This document shows, piece after piece, positions 13,195 to 24,599 of a stretch of DNA of 64,000 bases. The DNA lies in the NCBI RefSeq assembly GCF_021869535.1, contig NW_026262679.1, positions 78,365,143 to 78,429,142 on the forward strand. Reading direction: 5' to 3'. The notes below the pieces were generated by a model. The model made no database searches. It was not told the DNA's origin and was given only the letters and a program-made list of their open reading frames with translations. The stretch is from Mytilus californianus. Taxonomy: Eukaryota; Mollusca; Bivalvia; Mytilida; Mytilidae. Numbering within the stretch: position 1 is the stretch's first letter; the number at the start of each line of letters is the position of its first letter. The position numbers and the translations under genes were made by a program.

Positions 13195-13510
13195 TCAAGA
13201 AGTGGTATAATAATAATTGCCAATGAGACCATTCTCCACTAGAGACCAAAAGACGTAGAAGTTAACAATAATAGCTTTTGGTCACCAAATAGCCTTCAAC
13301 TTGACAAATGTAAAACAAAAAAATTCAGATGAGAAAACTTACAGCCTGATTTATATGTACAAATTTACCAATAGATGATAAAACAAAATATGATATACAG
13401 CAAAAAACAACCACCCCTATATTACAGACTCCTGACTTGGGACAAGCACATTAAAATGTAGTGGGGTTAAACATGTTTGCTGGCATCCAATCCTCCCACT
13501 TACTTAATTG
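13195..13510 (-). repeat. SINE-like family A, near full length, reverse orientation
   Basis: Read on the minus strand it has the shared head ('gtcccaagtcaggagtctg'), then the family A tail ending in 'ctcattggcaatta'. It shows the 5' module that the truncated copies lack. Confidence 0.65.
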
Positions 13511-13589
13511 GGAGAGTGGTTTAACAGCATAACATTATTATATTAAGAACAAGCTATAAGTGGTTTAACAGCATAACAAGAACAAACTA

Positions 13590-14272
13590 TAACTAGAGGC
13601 TCTTTGTTGCTCACCTTGGGTCTATATGCATATTCAACAAAGGATACTCTCCAACATTGTAGATGAGAATAGAATTAATGACAAAAATCTTGGGTTTTTT
13701 TTTATCTTATATTGCTGATTCGAAGTCTGTTTAATTTCTCTCTATCTAATTTAGCTTTTGCTCCAAACAAATAAGAGGGTAAAAAAAAATTTCCAAATTT
13801 AAGGGCAACAACTCCTGTAAAGATTTATAGTCTACTAATTATATCAGCAAAATTTGACTTGTTAGTAGGTCTTGTCTTGCTAATCATTTTTGATTATTTA
13901 AGTTTCTATCTATCTATTATAATTTTTATCATATAATGCAAAATGCCAAAAAAATGGTAAAATTCGTCATTAAAGGGCAATCACTCCAATAAGGAGTATT
14001 TGGACAACTTCCATCATTCGTCTTAATTGTAGATCTTGTCTTGCTGATCATTTTTTGTTTATATAAGTTTCTTTTTATCTATTATAAGTTATAAAATATA
14101 AAACAAAAACACAAAAAAAATTGTACAAATCGTCATGAAAGGGCATCAACTACTCTAATCAGAAGTCAAATGACTATTTCATACTACCCTTCTGATCATT
14201 TTTGCAGTTTAAAGTTTCTCTCTGTCTATATAGTTTTCAATATAATAGGCAAATATGAAAAAATTCAAAACA
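13590..14272 (+). mobile_element. Truncated tandem-core element
   Basis: Starts with 'aggctctttgttgctcacc', an altered version of the 'aggctctcaagagcct' head. It contains about three diverged units with 'aagggcaacaactcc' and 'cttgtcttgctgatca', and runs directly into the next element at 14275 without a recognisable right end. Confidence 0.45.
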
Positions 14273-14274
14273 AG

Positions 14275-15544
14275 AGGCTCTCAAGAGCCTGAATCGCTCA
14301 TCTGTAATTTTTTGCTTAAATCTTTCATCAATGATTATTTTTGCTTTTCAATATAAACTAATGAATGGCTTAAAACTTCCATTGAAATGTTCTAAGTATC
14401 TGTCATATTTTCTTCAAAATCAAAGAAATACATATTTCTTTTTACACAGATGTTTCATTTTAGCCACAGTGGCAATGTTTCTTCGACGTACAAGAAAATA
14501 AAATACAAAATTTATACTAGATACTCTGAAACTCATTCATCCCAAGTTTGGTTTCAAAGGAGATTTTTTAAAGTAAGCAAACATTTTCACTGAACTAGTA
14601 TACATATTTGTTTAGGGGCCAGTTGAAGGACACCTCCAGGTGCGGGAGTTTCTCGCTCCATTGAAGACCTATTGGTGGCCTTCAGCTGTTGTCTGCTCTA
14701 TGGTCGGGTTGTTGTCTCTTTGACACATTCCCCATTTCCATTCTCAATTTTAAACTAAATTAATAAATTGTGAAAAATTGATTTTAAAGGGCAATAACTC
14801 CTTAAGGGGACAATTGTCAATTTTGGTCATATGAACTTATTTATAGATCTTGGCAGCTATATTTTTTGACGAAACAGAAAATAAAACACAATCTTTATTC
14901 TAGATACCCTAAGGATCATTCAGCTTATTTGTGGTTGAAATTGGTTCAGTAGTTTCAGAAGAGAAGATTTTTTAAAGTTAGAAAACATGATAAACAAATT
15001 GTGTAAAATTGTCCTCAAAAGGCAATACTCCTAAGGGGTCAATTGACAATTTTGGTCATATAAACTTATTTGTAGATCTTACTTTGCTGAACATATTTGC
15101 TGGTTACAGTTTATCTTTATCATTAATACTATTCAAGATAATAACCAAAAACTGCAAAATTTCCTTAAAATTACCAATTTAGTGACAGCAACCCAACAAT
15201 GGGTTATTAGATTCATCTGAAAATTTCAGAGCTGATAGAACTTCACCTAATGAACTCTTTTACCCCATGTCAGATTTGTTCTAACTCCTTTGGTTTTTAG
15301 ATATAAGCCAAAAACTGCATTTTACCCCTATGTTCTATTTTTAGCCATGGTGGCCATTTTTGATTATGAAACAGAAAATTAAACACAAACTTTATTCAAG
15401 ATACCCTAAGGATCATTCAGCTTAAGTTTGGTTGGACTTGGTTCAGTAGTTTCAGAGGAGAAGATGTTTGAAATAGTTCACACCAGACGGACGACGACGA
15501 CAAGTGATGACTAAAGCACACAGTTCCTTTCGGAACGGTGAGCT
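14275..15544 (+). mobile_element. Tandem-core element, 'aggctctcaagagcct' family, carrying an inserted family B repeat
   Basis: Head palindrome at 14275-14290. Internal units carry 'aagggcaataactcc', 'gaccaatttg'-type and 'ggttcagtagtttcagag' segments. It ends in 'agttcctttcggaacggtgagct' (to 15544), a hairpin that mirrors the right end of the element at 3887-3917. A second interspersed repeat (14583-14755) lies inside it. Confidence 0.55.
14583..14755 (+). repeat. SINE-like family B, tail fragment
   Basis: 'actgaactagtatacatatt', 'gtgcgggagtttctcgct', 'ctatggtcgggttgttgtct' and 'cattccccatttccattctc' match, in order, the longer copy ending at 28500. Confidence 0.7.
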
Positions 15545-15545
15545 G

Positions 15546-15996
15546 GCCCGAGAACACAGTTATTTCGTAGTGCATTTCTTTTAGACAATAAATTCAAATT
15601 AAAAAAATCGCACCCGCTCTATCTCAAAAAGATTTTCACAGTGTAGTGTACTACTATTGATACAAATAATATCAAAATTATAGAAACTTCTACTAGCTCT
15701 AACTCAAAATATTGACAATTCTGTGTTAAGGGGGGCTAAAACTCAGTTTGACAGCTTCAGACATTCTAATTTTTGACCTTTTGTAACTGGACCAAATCAC
15801 TACTTAACATAAAGATTCAGCACCCAAATTTTTTTAACATGTAATTTCATCCCCTTACTTAATATTTCATGCATAAAATATCAAGAAATAAATTGGGAAA
15901 GTGTATAAAAAAAAAATGCAAGTTATACACTGTTCACACTAGGGACTATATTCGTAGACAACGAAAACCGAAGGACGATAACTGTGTCCTTGGACC
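15546..15996. repeat. 450 bp direct repeat, left copy
   Basis: Nearly identical to 17296-17746; visible differences are isolated, such as actagctct versus accagctct and one A-run length. Its ends, ggcccgagaacacagtt and aactgtgtccttggacc, form an imperfect terminal inverted repeat of 17 bp, so each copy could be a short DNA-transposon derivative on its own. Confidence 0.85.
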
Positions 15997-17295
15997 TAAT
16001 AGGATAGAAAGACTTGACCAATTTTAATAAAACTTTGCATGACCTAAGCTTAGGCAATTATAAGATAGTTGGCCAAGTTTCATGGCCATAGGATATATAT
16101 TATAGAGTCTAGGGCCATTTTAATATTGAAATTTGGTGGTTTATTTTTTACGTTTAAATCAAATATTTTCAACTGTCAAGATTTTGGCCTAAAAAATTTA
16201 AATATTGCAAAAATTTGCTTTTTAAATACTCTTGAATTTAATATAATAAGTATTAAAAGCAACGGAACACTCATTTGATTTATCAGATTTATTACAGTTA
16301 TTCAAAAGTCAAATTTATATGATCCTGTGCCTGAAAAATAGAGATTTTCGAATAAAGGGAAGCCTTACATAAACATGCATTTTTTCAACCAATTTGAAGT
16401 TTTTGAAGTTTTTTAACCATACATTATTCTTCCATATATATTAAATGTACTTTAAATGTAAAGAAAAGTTACAAAAAGCATACCACATGAGTATAAAATG
16501 GTCTTAGGCCATGTAAGACTGAGAATTATTTAGAGTCGATTTAGGCCGTAGCCCATATTTACATATAAAAATGCACACAGAGGCTATAAGAAATTGAAAT
16601 TTGTTACTTTTTGCTCATTTCTATGCTAAGATGTCCTGATACAAGAAGTCTAATTGCAAAAGGACTCTTGAATTCAACTTTTTTTTGCAGACAGTATGGT
16701 CTGATGACCAGTTTTTCACTTTTCAATGGAAAACTTGCATGTAGTTTTAGTCTCATTTGGCATATATTTGAACCACTTACTATCCTAAAGAAGAAAATTA
16801 TGGTAGCATATGAAATGAATAGGGTGTACTGATCATTGTAAAGTGTTTTTTTTTTTACAGATTTAGTGAAATATTTGTGATGGACTACAGATTGTATGTA
16901 CAAAGCTCTTCACATTTCACATACATCAAACAGGCCGTTTAACCAGGGACATACATACAAATATTCTGCACATTTTTTCTGTGATAATCTACTTTTCTCT
17001 AGATTCCGAGTTCACAAATGGTTAATTAAATTTGATTTAAGCATAGAAACACAAATATCAAGAACATAAAAAGCTGTCAGATAGAAAGTCAGCATGGCTC
17101 TTAGGCATAAAATGGAAACTGCTTTAAAATGCTTATTTTAGCCGTATGCTGCCAAAATGGGACATTTTAACAGAATTTCTGTCAAACAAAGATGTAAATC
17201 CTTTACTTTTATTGAGTTTGACAAATTGAAACCAGCAAATCATTCAGGAAAGTTGCCAAAGTACAGAATCTACATTTACGGAATTCATCTCTTAG
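15997..17295. repeat. 1.3 kb segment between the 450 bp direct repeats
   Basis: AT-rich and non-coding, with short clusters such as 'aagtttcatggccatagg' and several small out-of-frame open frames. There is no primer-binding site after the left copy and no polypurine tract before the right copy, so I do not read it as the body of an LTR retroelement. Confidence 0.4.
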
Positions 17296-17746
17296 GCCCG
17301 AGAACACAGTTATTTCGTAGTGCATTTCTTTTAGACAATAAATTCAAATTAAAAAAATCGCACCCGCTCTATCTCAAAAAGATTTTCACAGTGTAGTGTA
17401 CTACTATTGATACAAATAATATCAAAATTATAGAAACTTCTACCAGCTCTAACTCAAAATATTGACAATTCTGTGTTAAGGGGGGCTAAAACTCAGTTTG
17501 ACAGCTTCAGACATTCTAATTTTTGACCTTTTGTAACTGGACCAAATCACTACTTAACATAAAGATTCAGCACCCAAATTTTTTTAAACATGTAATTTCA
17601 TCCCCTTACTTAATATTTCATGCATAAAATATCAAGAAATAAATTGGGAAAGTGTATAAAAAAAAAATGCAAGTTATACACTGTTCACACTAGGGACTAC
17701 ATTCGTAGACAACGAAAACCGAAGGACGATAACTGTGTCCTTGGAC
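17296..17746. repeat. 450 bp direct repeat, right copy
   Basis: Second copy of the block at 15546-15996, in the same orientation. Identity breaks abruptly at both ends: 'ctta|ggcccgag' on the left and 'ttggacc|agctaaaaa' on the right. Confidence 0.85.
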
Positions 17747-18628
17747 CAGCTAAAAAGGAAAAAAAATCCCTCCGCCAAATATTTTGAACCCCTTATGATT
17801 CATCACCCCCAATCTCAATCCCAGCCTTCCCTTTGTGGTATGGTACCTTGCAGTTCAATTTCAGAGAGATCCATACACTTGAACACAAGTTATTGTCCTG
17901 AAACTAGAAAAATTCTTGTTTTTTGCCCCTTTTTGGCCCCCAATTCCTAAACGTTTAGGGCAATTACCCCCAAAGTCAAACCCAGCTTTCCCTTTCTGAT
18001 ATGGAACCTTGTAGTACAATTTCATAAAGATCCATACACTTACACACCAAGTTATTGTCCTGAAACTAGAAAATGCTTGTTTTTTGCCTCTTTTTGGCCC
18101 CTAATTCCTAAAATTTTGAGGGAATTACCCCCAAACTCAAACCCAGCCTTCCCTTTGTGGTATGGTACCTTGAAGTACAATTTCAGAGAGATCCACACAC
18201 TTGAACACAAGTATTGTCATGAAACTAGAAAAATGCTTGTTTTTTGCCCCTTTTTGGCACCTAAGACTAAATATTCCAAAAATTTTGAGACAATTACCCC
18301 CAAAATCAATCCCAGCATTCCCTTTGTGATATGGAACCTTGTGGTACAATGTCAGAGATCCATACACTAACACACAAGTTATTGTCTTGAAGTTACAAAA
18401 ATGCTTATTTTTGGCCCCTTTTTTACCCCTAATTCCTTAACTGTTGGTACCATAACCCCCAAAAACAATCCCAACCTTCCTTTTGTGGTATTGAACCTTA
18501 TGGTAAAATTTCATAAAAGATCCATTCACTAAACTAAAGTTATTGTGCGAAAACCAATGTGTCTTCGGACTACGACAATGACGCCAAAGTCATACCAATG
18601 TACGACCGCAAAACATTTTGCGGTCGTA
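17747..18628 (+). mobile_element. Tandem-core element with terminal hairpin 'tacgaccgcaaaa'
   Basis: About five units of roughly 160 bp, each with 'cccagccttccctttgtgg', 'agagatccatacactt' and 'gaaactagaaaaatgcttg'. They are followed by 'tcttcggactacgacaatg' and a perfect stem 'tacgaccgcaaaa...ttttgcggtcgta' (18601-18628). The same 3' layout occurs at 57510-58399, so these are two members of one family. Confidence 0.65.
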
Positions 18629-19640
18629 TAAAAATAGGGTAGGTAGGTAGGTATTTCCATTTTATATTATTTTTTCATTTTATTTTTTGTGACATGATTT
18701 TGAGCCATGCAGTTTCGTCTTGTCCTGGTCTGAGTTTACCCGTATTTTTAATGATTGGATTATTTCCCTTGGTAATTGGCTGGAAAAAATTGCGGCAAAC
18801 TGTTTATTTCATCACACGAGTTGCGAATTTCCTTAAAACAGCTGTCATATTCACGATTGTGAACATTGGGATGTATCAGGCAATTGATTTATATTATTTG
18901 CAACACTAACTTCGCTTTTGACACAAGTTCAGTTTATTTTTCACTTTGCGACGGAAATAAAATGACTTAGGGACTGCGCTCAAAAGTAGGGTCCGTCGGG
19001 TAACCGTAAACAGACATGTATTTTTTTTGGCCTTAAATGTATATACTACATGCTTTCTGATTTTTTAAAATTTGGTATAAGTGTGACATGCACAACTTTT
19101 GTCACATGATGCACAATATGACATTGATTGATTGTTGGTTCTGACACCCAATTGGTCTGATGCCCCAATAGTCAGACACTGAATAATTTTCGACATCTTT
19201 CAATTTTGGAAGAGTTCGATCTATATGACCTATATGTTCCTGTACAGTGTAGATAACATGATCATCATTGAAAAATATAATATGGTCATGGTATTTCTTA
19301 AATATCAAACAGTTTGTACAAGGTATTATCTATTTCCGTTTCTTATAAGAAAGAGAAGTTCATATACCATGTCAATAATGATTTATGAAGATTTTCTATT
19401 ACGACAGTAATTTATCTTTGTCGGATTAATGGGGTGTCAGAATATTGGGTCGTTGACCCCATTTCATGCATGTTCAGGGTATCGGGTCTGTTCGCTTCCC
19501 AATACACGTTTTCACCCTATTTTTATTCAAATACTGGTTGAATAATTAGAAGTTTTTAAATATATTTATCAAAATATTTAAATTTTCTTTAATAAAAATT
19601 AGAGAATTTTTAAATGAAATAATTGTTTAGGTCACTTGAT
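18629..19640. other. Spacer with a short ggta microsatellite
   Basis: A GGTA run at about 18640-18652, then sequence without a supported gene. The 71-codon frame at 18694 lacks splice or start context that I would trust. Confidence 0.35.
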
Positions 19641-19678
19641 GACTAATTATTTAATGTTAAGGTTCATGTGGACCCTTT

Positions 19679-19843
19679 GGCTAAAATGGCTGCATATTCA
19701 CCTCAAAATTTACTCCAAGTACACTACAGAAAGAAAGTGCACAGCAAAATCCAGTTAAGTTTTTAATTTTCTGTTCCAGATGCACAGGTTAGTCTGTGTT
19801 CAGAGTAAATTTTGAGAGGAAAAATCAGCCATTTTAGCCAATT
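19679..19843. repeat. Imperfect inverted repeat, about 165 bp
   Basis: 'ggctaaaatggctgcatatt' on the left pairs with 'aatcagccattttagcc' on the right, and 'cctcaaaatttactcc' pairs with 'gagtaaattttgaga'. It could be a small foldback element. A related half-copy lies near 21880-21960. Confidence 0.5.
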
Positions 19844-20154
19844 TATGATTATTGTTCATTGGTATTTAAAAAGCCAATTTTGGTATTGATTGTTCTGTTT
19901 GAAAATCATGATTGTTGTTAATTCTAGCTTTTGCTGTTATCTATGTTTTCAGTGTGATAGGGGAATGCACATAATAGATTTACAGTTAATGAAATAAAAC
20001 GTTTGAAATGTATGAAAAAAGTTATGCTCGTAAAAATGAATACAGTATGCAATCAAATCTATAGATTTATAAAAGAGTTGAAACATGAATTTATTGAATG
20101 AACAAATGATAAAGAAGATAATTTTTACATTGTTTGATGATTTATCCCTTAATT

Positions 20155-21183
20155 CAAGAGACGACAGAATGTAGGATCGCTATGTCAACAAAAATGGGGA
20201 AAAAATTATTAAAAATTTTCCTCTTGATACTATCTTTTGATTGTAAGAAGCTTTTGTCCAAGTTTGGTAAAAATCCAGGATGGTTTATGAATCTAATAAA
20301 TGTTTTAAAAACTTTAACTGCAGACTGTATGTAATGTTAACTGGAAGAAAAACTAAGTCCATTTATAAGCAATATACGGAAAAACAGGAAATAAATTTTT
20401 ACAAAATTTCCTTCTAGATACTAGCTTTTGATCATAAACAAGCTTCTGTCCAAGTTTGGTAAAATTCCTGGATAGTTTAAGAAAGTTATTAAAATTTTAA
20501 AAACATTAACCACAGAGTGAATGTAATGTTAACTGGCAGAAAAACTAAGTCCATTTATAAGTAAAATACGGAAAAACAGGTTGTTTTTTTTACAAAATTT
20601 ACTTCTTGATACTATCTTATGATCATAAACAAGCTTCTGTCCAAGTTTGGTACAAATCAGGATAGTTTAAGAAAGTTATTAAAATTTTAAAAACTTTAAC
20701 CACAGAGTGAATGTAATGTTAACTGGCAGAAAACTAAGTCCATTTATAAGTAAAATAAGGAAAAACTGGATTTTTTTTTTTACAAAATTTTCTTCTGGAT
20801 ACTGTAAATTCAGAAATTATTGCATGCATTTATTATTGAGAATTTTGTAGAAAGGACTAAAATGCGAGATTAATTATTGCGATTTCAGAAAAATGTACAT
20901 ACAGTTATATGTATCAGATATAAGAATGCGAGTTCTTATTAATGCAATACTCTTTCAGTCGCATTATTCGCATTAATAAAAACCTCGCATTAATTTCTGA
21001 ATTTACAGTACTATCTTATGATCATAAACAAGCCTCTGTCCAAGTTTGGTAGAAATCCAGGATAGTTTAAGAAGGTTATTAAAATTTCAAAAACTTTAAC
21101 CACAGAGTGAATATTTGTGGACGCCGCCAACGGAATGTAGGATCGCTATGTCTCTCTTTTTCGACAAAAGTCGAAGGCTCGAC
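20155..21183 (-). mobile_element. Tandem-core element ('gtcgagccttcgac' family), copy 3, reverse
   Basis: Reverse-complement of the family at 5140 and 37003. Its head lies at 21183 ('gagccttcgac' read on the minus strand), and core units carry 'gtccaagtttggta' and 'accacagagtgaatgtaatg'. The distal end differs from the other two copies: it carries a second 'gtaggatcgctatgtc' block at 20172. A MITE sits inside one unit (20802-21008). Confidence 0.65.
20802..21008. mobile_element. 207 bp TA-flanked MITE nested in a tandem-core element
   Basis: Terminal inverted repeats CTGTAAATTCAGAAAT and ATTTCTGAATTTACAG, flanked by TA on each side. Removing the MITE and one TA recreates 'ggatactatcttatgatc', the uninterrupted core unit seen at 20600-20630, so the insertion is precise. 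No coding capacity. Confidence 0.85.
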
Positions 21184-21407
21184 AATAAAACCTTGGACTA
21201 TTATACTACAATAGTCCCAGATAAAATACTATAAAAGGAAACCCGTTATGTTTTTAGTATGTCACTAAATTATTTTGAAATAAGAAATTATAAGAACAAC
21301 TTATTTATAGCAATACACTAATTTGAACTTTATTCAACATAAAAAACCAATAAAAAAGGAGCGAACGTGAAAGAGGCTAACAGACCCGGATTCTATGTTC
21401 AGGACGT

Positions 21408-21546
21408 TAACAGTGGCGGATCCAGAACTTTCCATAAGGGGGGGCCGCTCCTGTCATGCTTCAGTGATTCCCTATATAATCAACCAAATTTTTCCAACGA
21501 AAGGGGGGGCCTGGGCCCCCCTTGGATCCGCCTATGGTTAATATGG
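21408..21546. mobile_element. Short MITE with 'ggcggatcca' termini
   Basis: 'agtggcggatccagaact' at the left and 'cttggatccgcctatgg' at the right form inverted ends around a G-rich/C-rich pair ('aaggggggg' and 'ggcccccc'). CAGTGGCGGATC-like ends are common in hAT-type MITEs; that assignment is inference. The 109-codon frame over it is not a gene. Confidence 0.5.
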
Positions 21547-21709
21547 CAGGTTGGAGACAATCACCCAAAATTGGTTATGATATCCCAAACTATAATACTC
21601 CTAATGGGATATAAATTTGCTGTCCAAAAAAGGTTTTTTTTTTTTATTCAAGTGAAAATAGGGAGGAGTCAAAAAAATTGTCTCCTCCCACCATAAAATG
21701 CATTTGCAG

Positions 21710-21836
21710 TGACGGATCCAGGGAGGGGGGTTCGGGGGTCGAACCCCCCTTTTTTGACGATAAAAAAAAATAATAATGTACTTGAATGACATATAGTTGG
21801 AAACCGCTTTTAAAAAATTGCTGGATCCGTCCCTGG
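21710..21836. mobile_element. Second short MITE of the 'cggatcca' type
   Basis: 'cagtgacggatccaggga' on the left and 'tgctggatccgtccctg' on the right form terminal inverted repeats. A 'gggttcgggggtcgaacccc' dyad lies inside. Related to, but not the same as, the copy at 21408. Confidence 0.6.
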
Positions 21837-21859
21837 TTTGAATTTTATTTATAGAGGCC

Positions 21860-22674
21860 ATGTCATATGTCTTAAAACTTTTCCAGATGCACGAGGTCGT
21901 TTATCCGATAGTAAATTGTGAGGTGAAAACTCATCCATTTTAAATGGTAAAGATGGACCTTAGAAATAAACAAAATTGTCAAAACATTGGATATTGAAAT
22001 GGTAAATGTTCCTTTTCGTCTAATTAACACTCACTGTTATAATGTAATTGTCAGTAACTCAAGGAGCAAAAAGTATTAGTCTATTCAATATGGAAGACGA
22101 GAAAGCGCGCGAAACAGGACAGTCCCGAGAGTTCAAATTGACCGAAAATTTTATTAATTAGAATTCATTAATTTAAACCAATAATAAAAAATTCAAAATC
22201 AATATTTTTTACTAACACACATTTTTTTTTTAATTTTTCAAATTAGTTTCTTTTATTTTAATCGTGAGGAGATAATTTAAATTTCACCTTGAACTTTGTA
22301 AACAACTCACGTGGTTTCAGGGATAACCTTTATGGGTCTACGCATTTGTTTTATTATTCCTTCAGCCGTGAGGGACAAAATGAGCGTGAAATGAATCTTA
22401 TTTAAGGGAGAAAAGAGGTGGGGTCACTCATTATGTGGGTGCATGGGTTTGTCACAAAGTTTTATATAATTATTTCTTGGGAAAAAAATATTTGCAGAAG
22501 GGATGCTTTTCTATCGTTCTTACAGAAGCGTATATGGTGCCACGAACTTTATATATATATATATATATGTTTTCCTATTATGCTTTATAATGCAAATATT
22601 TGCAATTACTCAAACATTTGCAAAATAACACAAACATTTGCGAACTAACGCAAACAGTTGCGTTACACTTGACA
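21860..22674. other. Spacer; (TA)n run near 22550-22570
   Basis: No supported gene. A short TA dinucleotide run and clusters of 'aacacaaacatttgcg'-type words (22600-22670) are the only structure seen. Confidence 0.35.
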
Positions 22675-22771
22675 AACACAGGCACTTGTCTCAGAATTTT
22701 TTTCCCTATATACCTTAATATAACTAAGGTATATAGGGGAAAAAAATTCTGAGACAAGTGCCTGTGTTGGC
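22675..22771. repeat. Near-perfect 97 bp palindrome
   Basis: The left arm begins acacaggcacttgtctcaga, and the right arm is its complement with only one extra base in a C-run. Arms are about 44 bp around a 7 bp loop (atataac). When single-stranded it would form a long hairpin. It is probably a foldback or MITE insertion; I see no clear target duplication. Confidence 0.85.
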
Positions 22772-23590
22772 AAACCTTTATGAAATAACGCTAACTTTTG
22801 AGTTATAACACAAACAATCTGTCAATCATCTTATTTCTTATTTAAGTTTCAAGGGAAACAGCTGTTATAAGTTCGTATAAATGGAGGAGGCTGGTTGTAT
22901 TACATTTTACAACTCTTTGCACTTATTGTAAAGTAAAATGCTGGAGTGTTGAATAATTCATTAATTCAAGAGCTTGAGAATATTACAAAGAAAATTGAGT
23001 AACTGAAGTTATATCGAAGAAATTAAAAATCATTCCTGTTAATGCATCCGTGAATTTAAAAATACTTACAAAGTAAGCGCTCGTATGAGCATTGTGTAAG
23101 ATTGGTAAGATCGAGACAAGCTACCCTATCAGTGAAAAGATATATAAGATGTATAAGATGAAGATTTTTTATTATTTTCAATTAAAATTTGGCCATATCA
23201 TATCTATTTTTAAGTTAGATTTATATAATTTTCTGATACAAAAATCATTCCGATATAAGTATTCCATTATTCATATGCATCTTTATAATAATGATTTGGC
23301 CTTAGTTCATGTTCCTTCTCTTAACTAAATCACAACCAAATTTTACGGGTAGACGGACATGCAAATGCCGATATTACACAAAACACTGATTTCACTTTAT
23401 TAATTTATATAATAAATTCATATATTCTAGTGTTTGATTATAAAATATTCAAAACTTAATGAATAATCAAAATCAAAATGTTATAACGCAAACATAGGAA
23501 GGTTTTATTTTAGAGAAAAGATTTAAGTTTATAAATATCTAGACAGACTACAAAGTGTACGGACAATACTTTAAAATCAAATATGAATAT
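22772..23590. other. AT-rich spacer, no gene supported
   Basis: Nothing recognised on either strand beyond short open frames in AT-rich sequence. Confidence 0.35.
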
Positions 23591-23603
23591 TCTGACAATG
23601 TTA

Positions 23604-23864
23604 AGGGGCCTCGGTGGCCGGGTGGTCTAAGTAGTTACTACTGTAATCACTAGCCAGTCAACACTGAGGTTGTGAGTTCGAACCCCGCTCGTGCGGGTGC
23701 ACTCGACTCCAATCTTAATTGACTAGGATTGTCAGTTTTCCTATCGAAGGTCGGTGGTTTTCTCCGGACACTCCGTCTTCCTCCACCAATAAAAACTGGC
23801 CGCCACGAAATAGCCCAAAAGCGGTGCTTAGAAGTGGCGTTAAAACACCAAAAATCAAATCAAA
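23604..23864 (+). mobile_element. tRNA-derived SINE with target-site duplication
   Basis: A box A-like 'tggccgggtgg' (about 23615-23625) and box B-like 'gagttcgaacccc' (23674-23686) give a pol III promoter in tRNA-like spacing. A conserved-looking central block 'ggtggttttctccggacact' follows, and the 3' end is a short 'aaatc' repeat tail. The 13 bp duplication tctgacaatgtta flanks it exactly (23591-23603 and 23865-23877). Bivalve genomes carry several SINE families with shared central domains; which one this is needs a search. Confidence 0.88.
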
Positions 23865-23877
23865 TCTGACAATGTTA

Positions 23878-24221
23878 CAAAAAAGTCGTTAACCTAAGAA
23901 AAAATTACCTGTGAAATATGTGTTGTTGTGTTGACTCGCCAAGACAGCTTGAATGATTGTGGTATCAAAAAATAATTATCAAAAACATTACAGTTTTTCG
24001 CGGTTATAAAAAAAAAGCGTGCAGTCCACTGGCGCATATATACGTAATAAAAAGGCCAAACAGGTCATGTCAGGTCAAGGCATAATACGTTAAATAAATA
24101 GGAATGTGACATGACCATTATTTAATGAATTGTTATGAAATTTTTGAACTGTATGACATCAGTGGCGTAGCTTCCATTAAGGCTGTGAGGCAACCTCGAA
24201 GAGGTAACTGCATGACTGACC
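23878..24221. other. Spacer, nothing recognised
   Basis: No open frame, hairpin or repeat that I can support. Confidence 0.35.
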
Positions 24222-24592
24222 ACAGGGACTCGGTTAGAAGATAAAAAAATTTATCTATGTTTTTTCAATCTTTTTTTTCGTATTTCCTGTCTATTTGTAT
24301 TACATTATTAACGTTTTTAACGTTGGCATCAATATTTCTTTGTTTTTCTAGCAATGTGCAGTTTACTATCCCAGATCCGTATACTGAATTTTTTTATCTG
24401 CTAACCGAGTCCCTGTGGATTTTTCAGTGTACGGATATGGATAGTAAACTGCACATTGCTAGAAAACAAAGAAATATTGATGCCAACGTTAAAAACGTTA
24501 ATAATGTAATACGAATAAACAGGAAATACGAAAAAAAAAGATTGAAAAAACATAGATAAATTTTTTTTTATCTGCTAACCGAGTCCCTGTGT
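24222..24592. mobile_element. 370 bp foldback element, hAT-like ends
   Basis: The outer ends CACAGGGACTCGGTTAG and CTAACCGAGTCCCTGTG are inverted repeats, and the two halves are complementary over about 160 bp each. The flanks tgactgac and tgattgac are 8 bp and differ at one base, which fits a hAT-type target duplication. A third copy of the terminus sits in the middle (about 24401-24417), so the element looks like two copies joined head to head. The 100-codon frame read through it is a by-product of the palindrome. Confidence 0.75.
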
Positions 24593-24599
24593 GATTGAC

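Noticed and set aside
15546..17746. LTR retrotransposon
   Set aside because: No primer-binding site, polypurine tract or coding sequence, and the repeats lack TG...CA ends.
21367..21696. 109-codon frame
   Set aside because: Spans a MITE and spacer; peptide has low-complexity runs from G and C tracts.
24257..24559. 100-codon + strand frame
   Set aside because: It runs through a foldback, so the second half mirrors the first; an artefact of the palindrome.
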